Shown piece after piece: positions 17,683 to 25,201 of a DNA stretch of 64,000 nt (its first letter is position 1; each line of letters starts with the position of its first letter). Location of the stretch: the NCBI RefSeq assembly GCF_000519205.1, contig NZ_JAFB01000010.1, positions 20,671 through 84,670 of the forward strand, given 5' to 3'. Position numbers and translations under genes: made by a program. This DNA comes from Amycolatopsis taiwanensis DSM 45107. GTDB lineage: Bacteria > Actinomycetota > Actinomycetes > Mycobacteriales > Pseudonocardiaceae. Under the pieces are notes generated by a model. That model saw only the letters and a list, made by a program, of their open reading frames with translations. It made no database searches and had not been told where the DNA came from.

Positions 17683-18093
17683 GTGCAAGGCAAGACGAAG
17701 ATCGCCGTGGTGGTCCGGGACGACCTCGCCACCTGGCAACGACTCAACGTGACCGCGTTCCTGGTCAGCGGCATCGCCGCGAAGTACCCGGAGACCGTCG
17801 GGGTGGACTACGAGGACGCCTCCGGGCAGCGATACCTGCCGATGTTCGGCCTTCCGGTGCTGGTCTACCTGGCCGACGCCGAAGCCCTGCGCTCGGCGCA
17901 TCGCAAGGCCCTCGACCGCGAGCTCGGCTTGTCCGTCTACACCGAGGAACTGTTCGCCACCGGCAACGACGTGGACAACCGGGCCGCGGTGCGAGCGGTT
18001 CCCACGGAAAAGCTTTCCCTGGTGGGCATCGGCGTGTACGGCCCACGCAATCCCGTCGACAAGGCGCTGAAGGGCCTTGTCCTGCACCCGTAG
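17683..18093 (+). CDS. DUF2000 family protein
   Basis: 136 residues from GTG 17683. It begins KTKIAVVVRDDLATWQRLNVTAFLVSG and contains YLPMFGLPVLVYLAD and GVYGPRNPVDKALKGL, features of DUF2000, a small alpha/beta family of unknown activity related to peptidyl-tRNA hydrolase folds. It is divergently arranged with the AraC regulator, 42 bp apart, which suggests that AraC controls it. The exact start is uncertain because no clear ribosome site is present. Confidence 0.75.
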   Translation: MQGKTKIAVVVRDDLATWQRLNVTAFLVSGIAAKYPETVGVDYEDASGQRYLPMFGLPVLVYLADAEALRSAHRKALDRELGLSVYTEELFATGNDVDNRAAVRAVPTEKLSLVGIGVYGPRNPVDKALKGLVLHP

Positions 18094-18099
18094 TTCCCC

Positions 18100-18714
18100 T
18101 TACGGCAGGTCGAGGCCGCGGATGACGATCTCCACGCCGCGGCGGAACTCTTCCTTGGCCGGGACGTTCCGGGCGTGCCGCGCGGTGTCGGCCAGGAACG
18201 GGAAGTCCTCGGCGGGAAGCTCGGCCAGCGCCGTGGTGCCGGCACCGGACAGCGCGCCGAGGACGGCCGCCTGAAGCGCGCCGAGCACGTAGCTCATCAG
18301 CGTGCGAAACGCGATGACCCGGCGCTTTCCGGTGAACCCGGCCTCGGCCAGCACGCCCAGAACGGCTTCGCCCCAGCGTCGGGTGCCCGCTGACAGGTGC
18401 CGGCGGGACACTAGGAGCGGCACCACGGCGGGATGCGCGCCGACCGTCTCGTGGATCCGCTCGGCGAGGATCGCAAGCCGTTTCGCCGCCGAGGCGCGCG
18501 CTGGGACCGTGAGGTCCAGGCCGTCGAGTACCAGGTCGACGATGAGCCCTTCGAGCTGGTCCCGGTCGGTGACGTAGCGATACAGCGACATCGTGCCGAC
18601 ACCGAGTTCCTTGGCGACCGCGCGCATGGTCAGCCCGTCGAGGCCGTCGGAATCCAGGACGGCAAGCGCGGCGGTGGCGATTCCGGTGTGGGTGAGGGAA
18701 CGTGGTCGGGGCAT
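18100..18714 (-). CDS. TetR-family repressor (controls the peroxiredoxin-like gene)
   Basis: 204 residues. The helix-turn-helix is LTMRAVAKELGVGTMSLYRYVTDRDQLEGLIVD, a TetR subgroup shared with the regulator at 48603. The C-terminal domain (residues 80-200) is the large all-helical ligand-binding type. It is divergent from the peroxiredoxin-like gene at 18826, and two copies of a perfect palindrome (18766-18809) lie between them. Confidence 0.92.
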   Translation of the reverse strand: MPRPRSLTHTGIATAALAVLDSDGLDGLTMRAVAKELGVGTMSLYRYVTDRDQLEGLIVDLVLDGLDLTVPARASAAKRLAILAERIHETVGAHPAVVPLLVSRRHLSAGTRRWGEAVLGVLAEAGFTGKRRVIAFRTLMSYVLGALQAAVLGALSGAGTTALAELPAEDFPFLADTARHARNVPAKEEFRRGVEIVIRGLDLP

Positions 18715-18718
18715 GGGA

Positions 18719-18738
18719 GCTGTTCAAAAGTCCGTGTT
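18719..18738. repeat. Dispersed 20-base sequence, copy 1
   Basis: GCTGTTCAAAAGTCCGTGTT, found identically at 25069-25088. In both places it is followed about 20-25 bases later by TTTGAC, which complements the TCAAA of the element. Confidence 0.7.
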
Positions 18739-18765
18739 CGCGCTTCGGGGCATGGTGGTTTGACA

Positions 18766-18809
18766 GCGTACGACATACGCGCATAACTTCGTAGGCGTAC
18801 AAGATACGC
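18766..18809. promoter_or_regulatory. Tandem TetR operators GCGTA-N5-TACGC
   Basis: Two perfect palindromes, GCGTA-CGACA-TACGC (18766-18780) and GCGTA-CAAGA-TACGC (18795-18809), lie 14 bp apart, the second just upstream of the gene at 18826. The spacing (29 bp centre to centre) would allow two dimers. A related pair precedes the TetR gene at 48603. Confidence 0.8.
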
Positions 18810-18825
18810 TTATGAGGGAGTCCCC

Positions 18826-19368
18826 ATGCTTGAACGGGTGGACGTGCGTGACCTGATCACCGTCACCGGCGAGCCGGTCCGGGTGCCCGACCCCGACCGC
18901 CTGGTGCACCTGCAGTTCCGGCGCTTCGCCGGCTGCCCGGTCTGCAACCTGCATCTGCGGTCGGTGGTTCAGCGGCACGAGGAGATCGTGGCCGCGGGAA
19001 TCCGGGAAGTGGTGTTCTTCCATTCCTCCGTTGACGACCTGCGACCGTACGTCGCGGACCTGCCGTTCGCCGTCGTCGCGGACCCGGAAAAGCGGGTCTA
19101 CGCCGAGTTCGGTGTGGAGTCCTCACCGCGGTCGCTGCTCGATCCGCGCGCCTGGGGGCCGATCCTGCGCGGCGTCTTCACCGCGCTGGTGCAGAGGCGG
19201 CCGTACCCGTCGCTCATGCCGCATGGTGGCCGCACCGGTCTGCCCGCCGATTTCCTGATCGCAAGCGACGGGCGAGTGCTGGCGAGCAAGTACGGCGAAC
19301 ACGTCTACGACCAGTGGTCGGTCGACGAACTGCTCGCCCACGCCCGTGTGAAGGCCAGCACCGCCTAA
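18826..19368 (+). CDS. Peroxiredoxin-like (AhpC/TSA-type) thioredoxin-fold protein
   Basis: A 180-residue cytoplasmic thioredoxin-fold protein. FAGCPVCNLHLRSVVQRHEEI provides a CxxC at residues about 37-40, the usual active-site position, and VVADPEKRVYAEFGVESS is the peroxiredoxin-like segment. This resembles the AhpC/TSA-2 subgroup, whose substrates are poorly known. It is controlled very probably by the divergent TetR through the two operators immediately upstream. Its stop overlaps that of the convergent KAP NTPase gene (CTAA). Confidence 0.82.
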   Translation: MLERVDVRDLITVTGEPVRVPDPDRLVHLQFRRFAGCPVCNLHLRSVVQRHEEIVAAGIREVVFFHSSVDDLRPYVADLPFAVVADPEKRVYAEFGVESSPRSLLDPRAWGPILRGVFTALVQRRPYPSLMPHGGRTGLPADFLIASDGRVLASKYGEHVYDQWSVDELLAHARVKASTA

Positions 19369-22061
19369 CCCAGCACGTACGAGAACCGGCGGATCACCGG
19401 TACCCACGCCTGGAACGAGGAAACGTCCGTGAGCTCCACCGATTCCGACACGTGGGTCAGCCCGCGGTGCAGGCGGAACCAGTCCCGCACCTCCTCCTCG
19501 CCGAGCACCCCGGCGACCCCGTTGTGCCAGCTCTCGCCGGCACGGCGCGGCTCGCAGTCGGCCACGAACTGTGCCCAGGCCGCCTCCGGATGACGGTGGA
19601 CCAGCCCACCACCGACCGAGCGCGCGGGGTCTGGCGGTGTGTCCAGCGCCCGGCCGAGCAGCCTGGCGGGCGCGGTGAGCAGCCCCAGAAGGGTCACCAC
19701 CGCCTGGTACTCGCCGGGCTTGCCGTCGTCACCCAGAAACCGCGACGCCTCCGACAGGTGGCGAGTGGCGCGCACCATCCGGTACAGGTTGAACAACCGC
19801 TTGGCCTGCCGTGGTGTCGTGACCAAGTTGTCCAGTGTGGACAGTAAGGTCAGTTCGGAATCGGTGAGCGGGTCCGGGCCCTGTGGCGCCCGCGCCGGCT
19901 CTCGTTGACCGTCCACTTCGGAGCCTGGTTCCACGAAGCCGGGATTGAGGACTGAACCGATGAAACCGGGCGCCTCTTCGCGGTCCGGTTGTTGCGTCCC
20001 CGGCGGCAGCTCGAAGTGCTCACTGTCCAGCGAGCGCAGCAACCGGTGCAGGCCTCCCTGAGGCATCGCGGGCAGCACCAGCGGCAGGTTGATGATCTTC
20101 TCGAGGTAGTCCTCCGGCGTCGCCTGCCAGCCGCCGTCCGGGCCTTCGTCGAGGATCTCGTCGTAATGACTGCGCAGCGAACGCACCAGCCAGCGCGGGT
20201 CCACACCGACCACCACGACGAACAGCTCCAGCGCGAGAAGCAGGTGCACCGCCTCCAGCACCTGCACCACCTGCCTGGGGTTGCACCGGTCGAGATCGTC
20301 GATGTAGAGAACGATCCGGTCGATCGGCTTGCCGCCCGCGTCCGGGTGAGCCCGCCAGTCCCGCATCAGCTCGACCAGTTGCTCGAAGTCCTTGCGAATG
20401 GTGGAAACGAGCCCCAGCTTGCCGCGATAGGAGTCGCCGTGGGCGCGGTCGGCCAGGAACGTGTAGAGGTTGCGGCCCGGGGCCAGCTCGGTCAGCTGCC
20501 GCCCGAGCTCGCCGACCCTGGCTACCACCTCGGCCAACTGGGCCTGGGCCACCCGCTGGTCGGCTTCGGCCTTGCGAAGGCGGTCGAGCTGGGCGGCGAC
20601 CTCCGGTGGGAGATCCGCCCAGGCGGCCCGGCTCATGCGATCACGCAGATCCTCGGCGAGCTCGTGCAGTTCCCGGATGCCGGCGCGGACCCGGGTCATG
20701 AACGTGATCCCCGTGCCGGCGAGCGCGAGGGACCCGGCCCCGACCGCGCTCAGCAGACGCCAGGCGTCCGGCGCGAGCGCACCGGTGAGGACGACCGCAA
20801 GCAGGACAACCCCGGACACCACCAGCGCGACCCTGCCCCACCGGTCGTGCCACGACCTGCGCAGCAGGTCGGCCTCGGTCAGCGTGCCCCGGAACTGCTC
20901 GACCAGCAGCGCGCCCTGCTCGGCCTGGTCGGAGATGCCCAGGTGGCGCCACAGCTTCCGCGACCCGGTCAGCGCGCGGATCAGGTTCTTCGCGGTGATT
21001 CCGCGGGCGGTGCCGGCCTGGTCCACGTCCGCCTGGAGCCGGGCCGCGATCTCCTGCGCCTGCTGCTTGGCCGCTTCCAGCTCCTTGACCTGTTCGAGCC
21101 GCTTGGCGAGTTCGTCCCGCAGCAGCGTGCGCCGCTCACCAGAGCTGGGGCCCGGCCCGGCAAGCTGCCGGAAGATCTCGTCGCCGAGGCTGGCCCAGAG
21201 GTTGGTGTCGGCGTAATGCCAGGCGTTGAAACCGATCTGCACGACCTCGTCGCAGTAGGCGCGGTTGCCCGAGTCCGCCAGCCGGCCCACCTGCTCGCGC
21301 AGCAGGCCCATGAAGTAGCTCTTACCGGAGCCCCATTCGCCGAAGATGCCGACCGACAGCGGCAGCGGCGTCTTCCGGTCGGCGATCACCGTGGCCAGCA
21401 TGGACACATACAGCGCCATGTCGAGTTGGTCGCGATCGAGCGGGATGCCGACGTTGGGGTCGACGAGGTCGCTGGAGACGCCCCCGGCCAACTCGACTGC
21501 ACGGCCCTCCCAGGCTGCTCGGATTGCCTTTACCGAGTAGTTCTCGCGGCAGATGAAGACGACCCGGCGCAACTGCGTGTCGGAAGCCTGTTCGAGTGCC
21601 CGCATGACCGCCGGCACCGACACGGACGCGACCCGGTCCGCCTGCATGCCGAGTGACCAGGTGCCCAGCAGCGGCACCCCCAGTGCCCGGGCTCCCTCTC
21701 GTGCGGCCAGCAGCACGGCGGCTTCGGTGGCGGTGGCGATGGCGCCCAGGCTCGGCTCGCCGGGGCTGCCACCTTCGTGCGGTGTCGTGGCTACCGCGAA
21801 CTGCAGCCGCTGCCTGTAGGCGCGTAGGTCCAGCACGCTGGGTTCTTCCGGCGTGACCCCTCGGCCGGGCAGGCCTTCCCAGTCCGCGTCGGGGAACACT
21901 TCGGAGAGCGTCAGGGCGAGGCTGCCGAGCGTGCTGCCGATGGACACCACGATGGCGTCGATGTCGGACTCCCACGGGCGGCGCGTCAGCAGGATGTCGC
22001 ATGCGATGCCGTTGACCTTGCCGAGCCGGGCGACTTTTCCGGTATCCGGGTCGGCGGTCAT
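19365..22061 (-). CDS. Macro-like domain fused to a KAP P-loop NTPase
   Basis: 898 residues from ATG 22061. Residues 1-180 resemble a macro-like fold: DAIVVSIGSTLGSL, LGAIATATEAAVLLAARE, GVPLLGTWSL, RRVVFICREN. The KAP NTPase follows, with Walker A GIFGEWGSGKSYFM (about residue 235) and Walker B DRIVLYIDDLDRCNPRQVVQ (about 590). Between them a long insert holds coiled-coil stretches and two adjacent transmembrane helices (VALVVSGVVLLAVVLTGAL and the next), as in many KAP proteins. The protein is therefore membrane-anchored with cytoplasmic ATPase and sensor parts. Some KAP proteins, such as plasmid PifA, block phage growth; a defence role here is inference. It is a single gene, and no nuclease partner is adjacent. 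Confidence 0.8.
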   Translation of the reverse strand: MTADPDTGKVARLGKVNGIACDILLTRRPWESDIDAIVVSIGSTLGSLALTLSEVFPDADWEGLPGRGVTPEEPSVLDLRAYRQRLQFAVATTPHEGGSPGEPSLGAIATATEAAVLLAAREGARALGVPLLGTWSLGMQADRVASVSVPAVMRALEQASDTQLRRVVFICRENYSVKAIRAAWEGRAVELAGGVSSDLVDPNVGIPLDRDQLDMALYVSMLATVIADRKTPLPLSVGIFGEWGSGKSYFMGLLREQVGRLADSGNRAYCDEVVQIGFNAWHYADTNLWASLGDEIFRQLAGPGPSSGERRTLLRDELAKRLEQVKELEAAKQQAQEIAARLQADVDQAGTARGITAKNLIRALTGSRKLWRHLGISDQAEQGALLVEQFRGTLTEADLLRRSWHDRWGRVALVVSGVVLLAVVLTGALAPDAWRLLSAVGAGSLALAGTGITFMTRVRAGIRELHELAEDLRDRMSRAAWADLPPEVAAQLDRLRKAEADQRVAQAQLAEVVARVGELGRQLTELAPGRNLYTFLADRAHGDSYRGKLGLVSTIRKDFEQLVELMRDWRAHPDAGGKPIDRIVLYIDDLDRCNPRQVVQVLEAVHLLLALELFVVVVGVDPRWLVRSLRSHYDEILDEGPDGGWQATPEDYLEKIINLPLVLPAMPQGGLHRLLRSLDSEHFELPPGTQQPDREEAPGFIGSVLNPGFVEPGSEVDGQREPARAPQGPDPLTDSELTLLSTLDNLVTTPRQAKRLFNLYRMVRATRHLSEASRFLGDDGKPGEYQAVVTLLGLLTAPARLLGRALDTPPDPARSVGGGLVHRHPEAAWAQFVADCEPRRAGESWHNGVAGVLGEEEVRDWFRLHRGLTHVSESVELTDVSSFQAWVPVIRRFSYVLG

Positions 22062-22221
22062 GTCGTTCGCCGCGACGGTTCGCCGATCCGCACCTGACCT
22101 CCACGATCGCAACCCGGCCTTTATGCCAGCTTAGAGGTCTAGGCCAGCTTGGAGGCATAGTCCAGCGGGTAAGGCAGGGAAGGCTTGGTCCAGCAGGAGA
22201 GATTCAGTTCAACCTGGGACA

Positions 22222-22263
22222 TTTAGTCCAAGATGAAGGGTTAGTCCAAGATGAAGATTTGGT
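22222..22263. repeat. Short 18-bp tandem repeat
   Basis: Two copies of TTAGTCCAAGATGAAG (period 18), with weaker relatives (GGTCCAGCAGG, TAGTCCAGCG) scattered through 22160-22280. They lie between the KAP gene and element E3. No gene is seen in 22062-22355. Confidence 0.6.
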
Positions 22264-22355
22264 CCGGTATGGAGGGTTCACCATAGTCCACACGGCAGTT
22301 CCGCAGCCGCCGGTCACAGCCCTGCAGTCCCCGGTCGCAATTCCCGACGGCGTCT

Positions 22356-22556
22356 GGCCTGAACCCGGAACTCGCCCGCCCCAACCCGGAACTCGCCCGC
22401 CCCAACCCGGAACTCAGCGCCCTGGACCGGGGACACGCCGCGATCTGGCGTGTCCCCGGCCCAGGAGGCCGAGTTGCCGTTTCAGGAGGTCGAGTTCTGG
22501 GTTGGGGAGGGTGAGTTCTGGGTTGGGGGAGGTGAGTTCTGGGTTGGGGAGGTCGG
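22356..22556. repeat. Two-sided 21-bp repeat array with central hairpin (element E3)
   Basis: Left units read CCCAACCCGGAACTCGCCCGC, right units GAGTTCTGGGTTGGGGAGGTC. The centre is a stem matching at 18 of 19 positions (22421-22439 with 22447-22465) and a loop GCGATCT. It starts about 50 bp past the stop of the N-acyltransferase gene, in the 3' flank of that gene. Confidence 0.85.
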
Positions 22557-22606
22557 GCATGGTTCACCGGGGGTGAAGGCCGGGGAACCCATCACTGACG
22601 GAACGG

Positions 22607-24070
22607 CTATCGAAGTGGGACGCGGAGAGAACGGGTTTCTCCTGGCTGGCCGGATTGCGTCCCTGCGGTGGGCCGGCGTCGCACCGCGGCAGCCGCCAGG
22701 CCCACCAGTGTCAGCGCGGCGCACAGCCACGGGAACCAGTCGCCGAACCGGGCGGCGAACGTCGGACCCGTACCGGCGGGAACGTCGGCGATCGCGACGG
22801 CGAACGGCGCCGGTCCGCCGGTGGCGGCTTCGGCGAGCACGCGGCCTCGCGAGTCGGCCAGGATCGACAAGCCACGTTGATCGCTCCATGCCACGCTGAA
22901 CCCGTTCTCCACGGCACGCAACAGCGCGGCACGGCTGTGCTGCCAGCCGTCCACGTCCTCGTCTGACGCGGGGATGGCGACGAACCGCGCACCCGCTCGC
23001 GCGTAGTCACGGCTGGGGTCCGGGAAGTTCACGTCCATGCAGACCGCCAGGCCGATCCCGCCCGGCATGGCCAGCTCGTGTCCTGATTGGACGTTGGATG
23101 CGCCGCCGTTGTGCCACTTGTGATACGCCACGGAGGGCTGGCCGGGGCGGATGTCGAGTGCGGTGTTGAAGCGCTGCCCGTTCTCGGTGCTGAGCGCCCC
23201 CACCACGATGTCGGCCCCCTTGGCGCGCGCCACCTGGGACAGCGGTTCGACGAGGGCCGGTAGGCTCGCCTCGTCGGCGGCGAAGCTCGCTTCGGGCAGC
23301 ACGACCATCCGGATCCCGTCCGGCAATCCGGCGATCTCGTCCACATAGGACTGTACGAGCAGCCGGCCCGCGGGGCCGGCGACATCGACGGCCCAGTGCG
23401 GCTCGGTGGCCGCGACGACCGCGAGCCGCTCGGCGTGGTCGTCCACATCGGACAACCGGACGAAGCCATAGGTGAGCATGGCGGCGACCGCCAGGGTCAT
23501 CACGGCGCCGGTCCGCAGCCGGGCCGCGGTCGCGACTCCGGGCGCGGCGCAGGCCGCGACGGCGGCGGGCACCAGCAGCACCAGGAACTCCACGCCCCAG
23601 GACCCGGTGATCGCGGCGAGTTGCAGTACGACGGGCACGTCAGCCTGAGTCGTCGCCAGCGTGCCCACGACGCCGGTCGGGCTGGCCAGCGAGGCGGCGA
23701 ACAACGCGGTGACCCAGACCGATGGCGCGCTCAGCATCGCGAGCAGCGGCCTGCCCGCTCGCGACAGGGCGCGAAACAACAGAGTCGCCAAGGCGAACAC
23801 GCCCGCGCCGCCGACGACGATCAGCAGAGCCGCGGGCAGCGGTATGGACAGTGAATGCAGGAAATACGACCAGCTGTTCGCGGTGCCCAGCAGATAGGCC
23901 AGGAACGCGGCGACGACGGCGGTCGTGGCGCCGACTCTCGGCGCAAGTAGCAGCACCGGAAGCGGGGCGATCCAGGCCAATGCGGCGATCGGAGCCAGTC
24001 CGGTGCCGAAGAAGAACAACGCCGCGGAAGCGGCCACCGCGGCGACAGCCGGGAGGACCTTGGTTTCCAT
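22607..24070 (-). CDS. lnt: Apolipoprotein N-acyltransferase-like membrane nitrilase
   Basis: 487 residues from ATG 24070, preceded by AAAGGGGCGAG. Residues 1-200 contain six hydrophobic helices. The C-terminal half is a nitrilase domain with the triad regions VVLPEASFA (Glu), AYHKWHNGG (Lys) and GLAVCMDVNFPD (Cys). This is the architecture of Lnt, which N-acylates lipoproteins at the outer face of the membrane. The Cys context (CMDV where CYE is usual) and weak N-domain similarity leave room for a related carbon-nitrogen hydrolase. It is divergent from the ECF41 gene. Confidence 0.8.
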   Translation of the reverse strand: METKVLPAVAAVAASAALFFFGTGLAPIAALAWIAPLPVLLLAPRVGATTAVVAAFLAYLLGTANSWSYFLHSLSIPLPAALLIVVGGAGVFALATLLFRALSRAGRPLLAMLSAPSVWVTALFAASLASPTGVVGTLATTQADVPVVLQLAAITGSWGVEFLVLLVPAAVAACAAPGVATAARLRTGAVMTLAVAAMLTYGFVRLSDVDDHAERLAVVAATEPHWAVDVAGPAGRLLVQSYVDEIAGLPDGIRMVVLPEASFAADEASLPALVEPLSQVARAKGADIVVGALSTENGQRFNTALDIRPGQPSVAYHKWHNGGASNVQSGHELAMPGGIGLAVCMDVNFPDPSRDYARAGARFVAIPASDEDVDGWQHSRAALLRAVENGFSVAWSDQRGLSILADSRGRVLAEAATGGPAPFAVAIADVPAGTGPTFAARFGDWFPWLCAALTLVGLAAAAVRRRPTAGTQSGQPGETRSLRVPLR

Positions 24071-24185
24071 CTCGCCCCTTTCTGGTCGGTGTAGCAGACC
24101 TTCCCAGGGCTTCTCGGCCGGAACACTGGGCCGCGCCCGACGAATCGGGGTAGGGCGCGCCCCACCAAGCTGGTTAGCTGTCAGG

Positions 24186-25064
24186 GTGGAGGCCGACAAG
24201 TTGACGCGGTTCCAGGCCGAGCGCGGGCGCCTGTTCGGGCTGGCCTACCGGATGCTGGGCGAGGCGTCCGAAGCCGAGGACGTGGTGCAGGACGTGTACC
24301 TGCGCTGGGCACGGAGCGAGTCGGTCGACGTCCCGGAAGCATGGCTGACCAAGGTGGCCACGAACCTGTGCCTGAACCGGCTCACCTCGGCTCGTGCGCG
24401 CCGCGAGCAGTACGTGGGGCCGTGGCTGCCCGAACCGGTCTTCACCGCGGACGGTGACTTCGGGCCGCTGGAGACCGTCGAGCAGCGCGACTCCCTGGCG
24501 CTCGGCGTGCTGGTGCTGTTGGAGCGGCTGACGCCGCCCGAACGCGCGGCATTCGTGCTGCGGGAGGCGTTCGACTACAGCCATCGCGAGATCGCGGAAA
24601 TCCTCGATGTCGAGGAGTCGCACGCGCGGCAGCTCTACCGCCGGGCACGCGAGCATGTCGGCGAACCGCGCAAGCGTTTCACCGCGAGCGTTGCGCAGCG
24701 GACGAAGATCGTGGAGCGGTTTGTGGCCGCGACCGTGGAGGGCGATGTGGAGGGACTGGAACGCCTGCTCGCCGAGGATGTGGTGTCCTGGGCGGACGGC
24801 GGCGGCAAGGCGACCGCGGCCCGTCGCCCGGTGTCCGGCCGGGCCGATGTCGCGCGCCTGTTCAGCGGGCTGCAGAGGCATCCGCGGGCAGCCAACGCGA
24901 CCCTCTCGATCGAGCTCGTCAACGGCGATCCGGCCGTCGTCGTCTACGAGAGCGAAGTGCTCACCTACCTCTTCGTGCCCGAGGTGGCGGATGACCGGAT
25001 CGTCGCCGTTCGCGTCATCGCCAACCCGGACAAGCTGGCCTTCGCCGTGCGGCAACGAAGGTGA
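24186..25064 (+). CDS. ECF41-type RNA polymerase sigma factor (SigJ-like)
   Basis: 292 residues from GTG 24186. Sigma-2 (RGRLFGLAYRMLGEASEAEDVVQDVYLRW) and sigma-4 (FDYSHREIAEILDVEESHARQLYRRA) are followed by a SnoaL-like C-terminal domain ending in the NPDKL motif that marks the ECF41 group. In ECF41 proteins this extension regulates activity in place of an anti-sigma factor. The usual neighbour is an oxidoreductase or carboxymuconolactone decarboxylase; here the FAD oxidoreductase at 25202 follows on the same strand. A second such pair lies at 44944-47024. Confidence 0.92.
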   Translation: MEADKLTRFQAERGRLFGLAYRMLGEASEAEDVVQDVYLRWARSESVDVPEAWLTKVATNLCLNRLTSARARREQYVGPWLPEPVFTADGDFGPLETVEQRDSLALGVLVLLERLTPPERAAFVLREAFDYSHREIAEILDVEESHARQLYRRAREHVGEPRKRFTASVAQRTKIVERFVAATVEGDVEGLERLLAEDVVSWADGGGKATAARRPVSGRADVARLFSGLQRHPRAANATLSIELVNGDPAVVVYESEVLTYLFVPEVADDRIVAVRVIANPDKLAFAVRQRR

Positions 25065-25068
25065 TAGG

Positions 25069-25088
25069 GCTGTTCAAAAGTCCGTGTT
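25069..25088. repeat. Dispersed 20-base sequence, copy 2
   Basis: Identical to 18719-18738 (GCTGTTCAAAAGTCCGTGTT). It lies directly after the sigma-factor stop, and TTTTGAC follows at about 25108. Confidence 0.7.
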
Positions 25089-25201
25089 GGTGCTCGTCGG
25101 CCGCGCGTTTTGACTGAGACAGTGACCTACGCCACCGACTGTCACGGATCGCTCCCTTCGTCGGTTCACCCTTCGAACAACGGGGATGAAGGGAGAACGA
25201 C

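Noticed and set aside
25140-25162. ECF41 promoter upstream of the first oxidoreductase (TGTCACG with CGTC)
   Set aside because: The spacer is 12 bp where 16 is required, so it was not called as a promoter.
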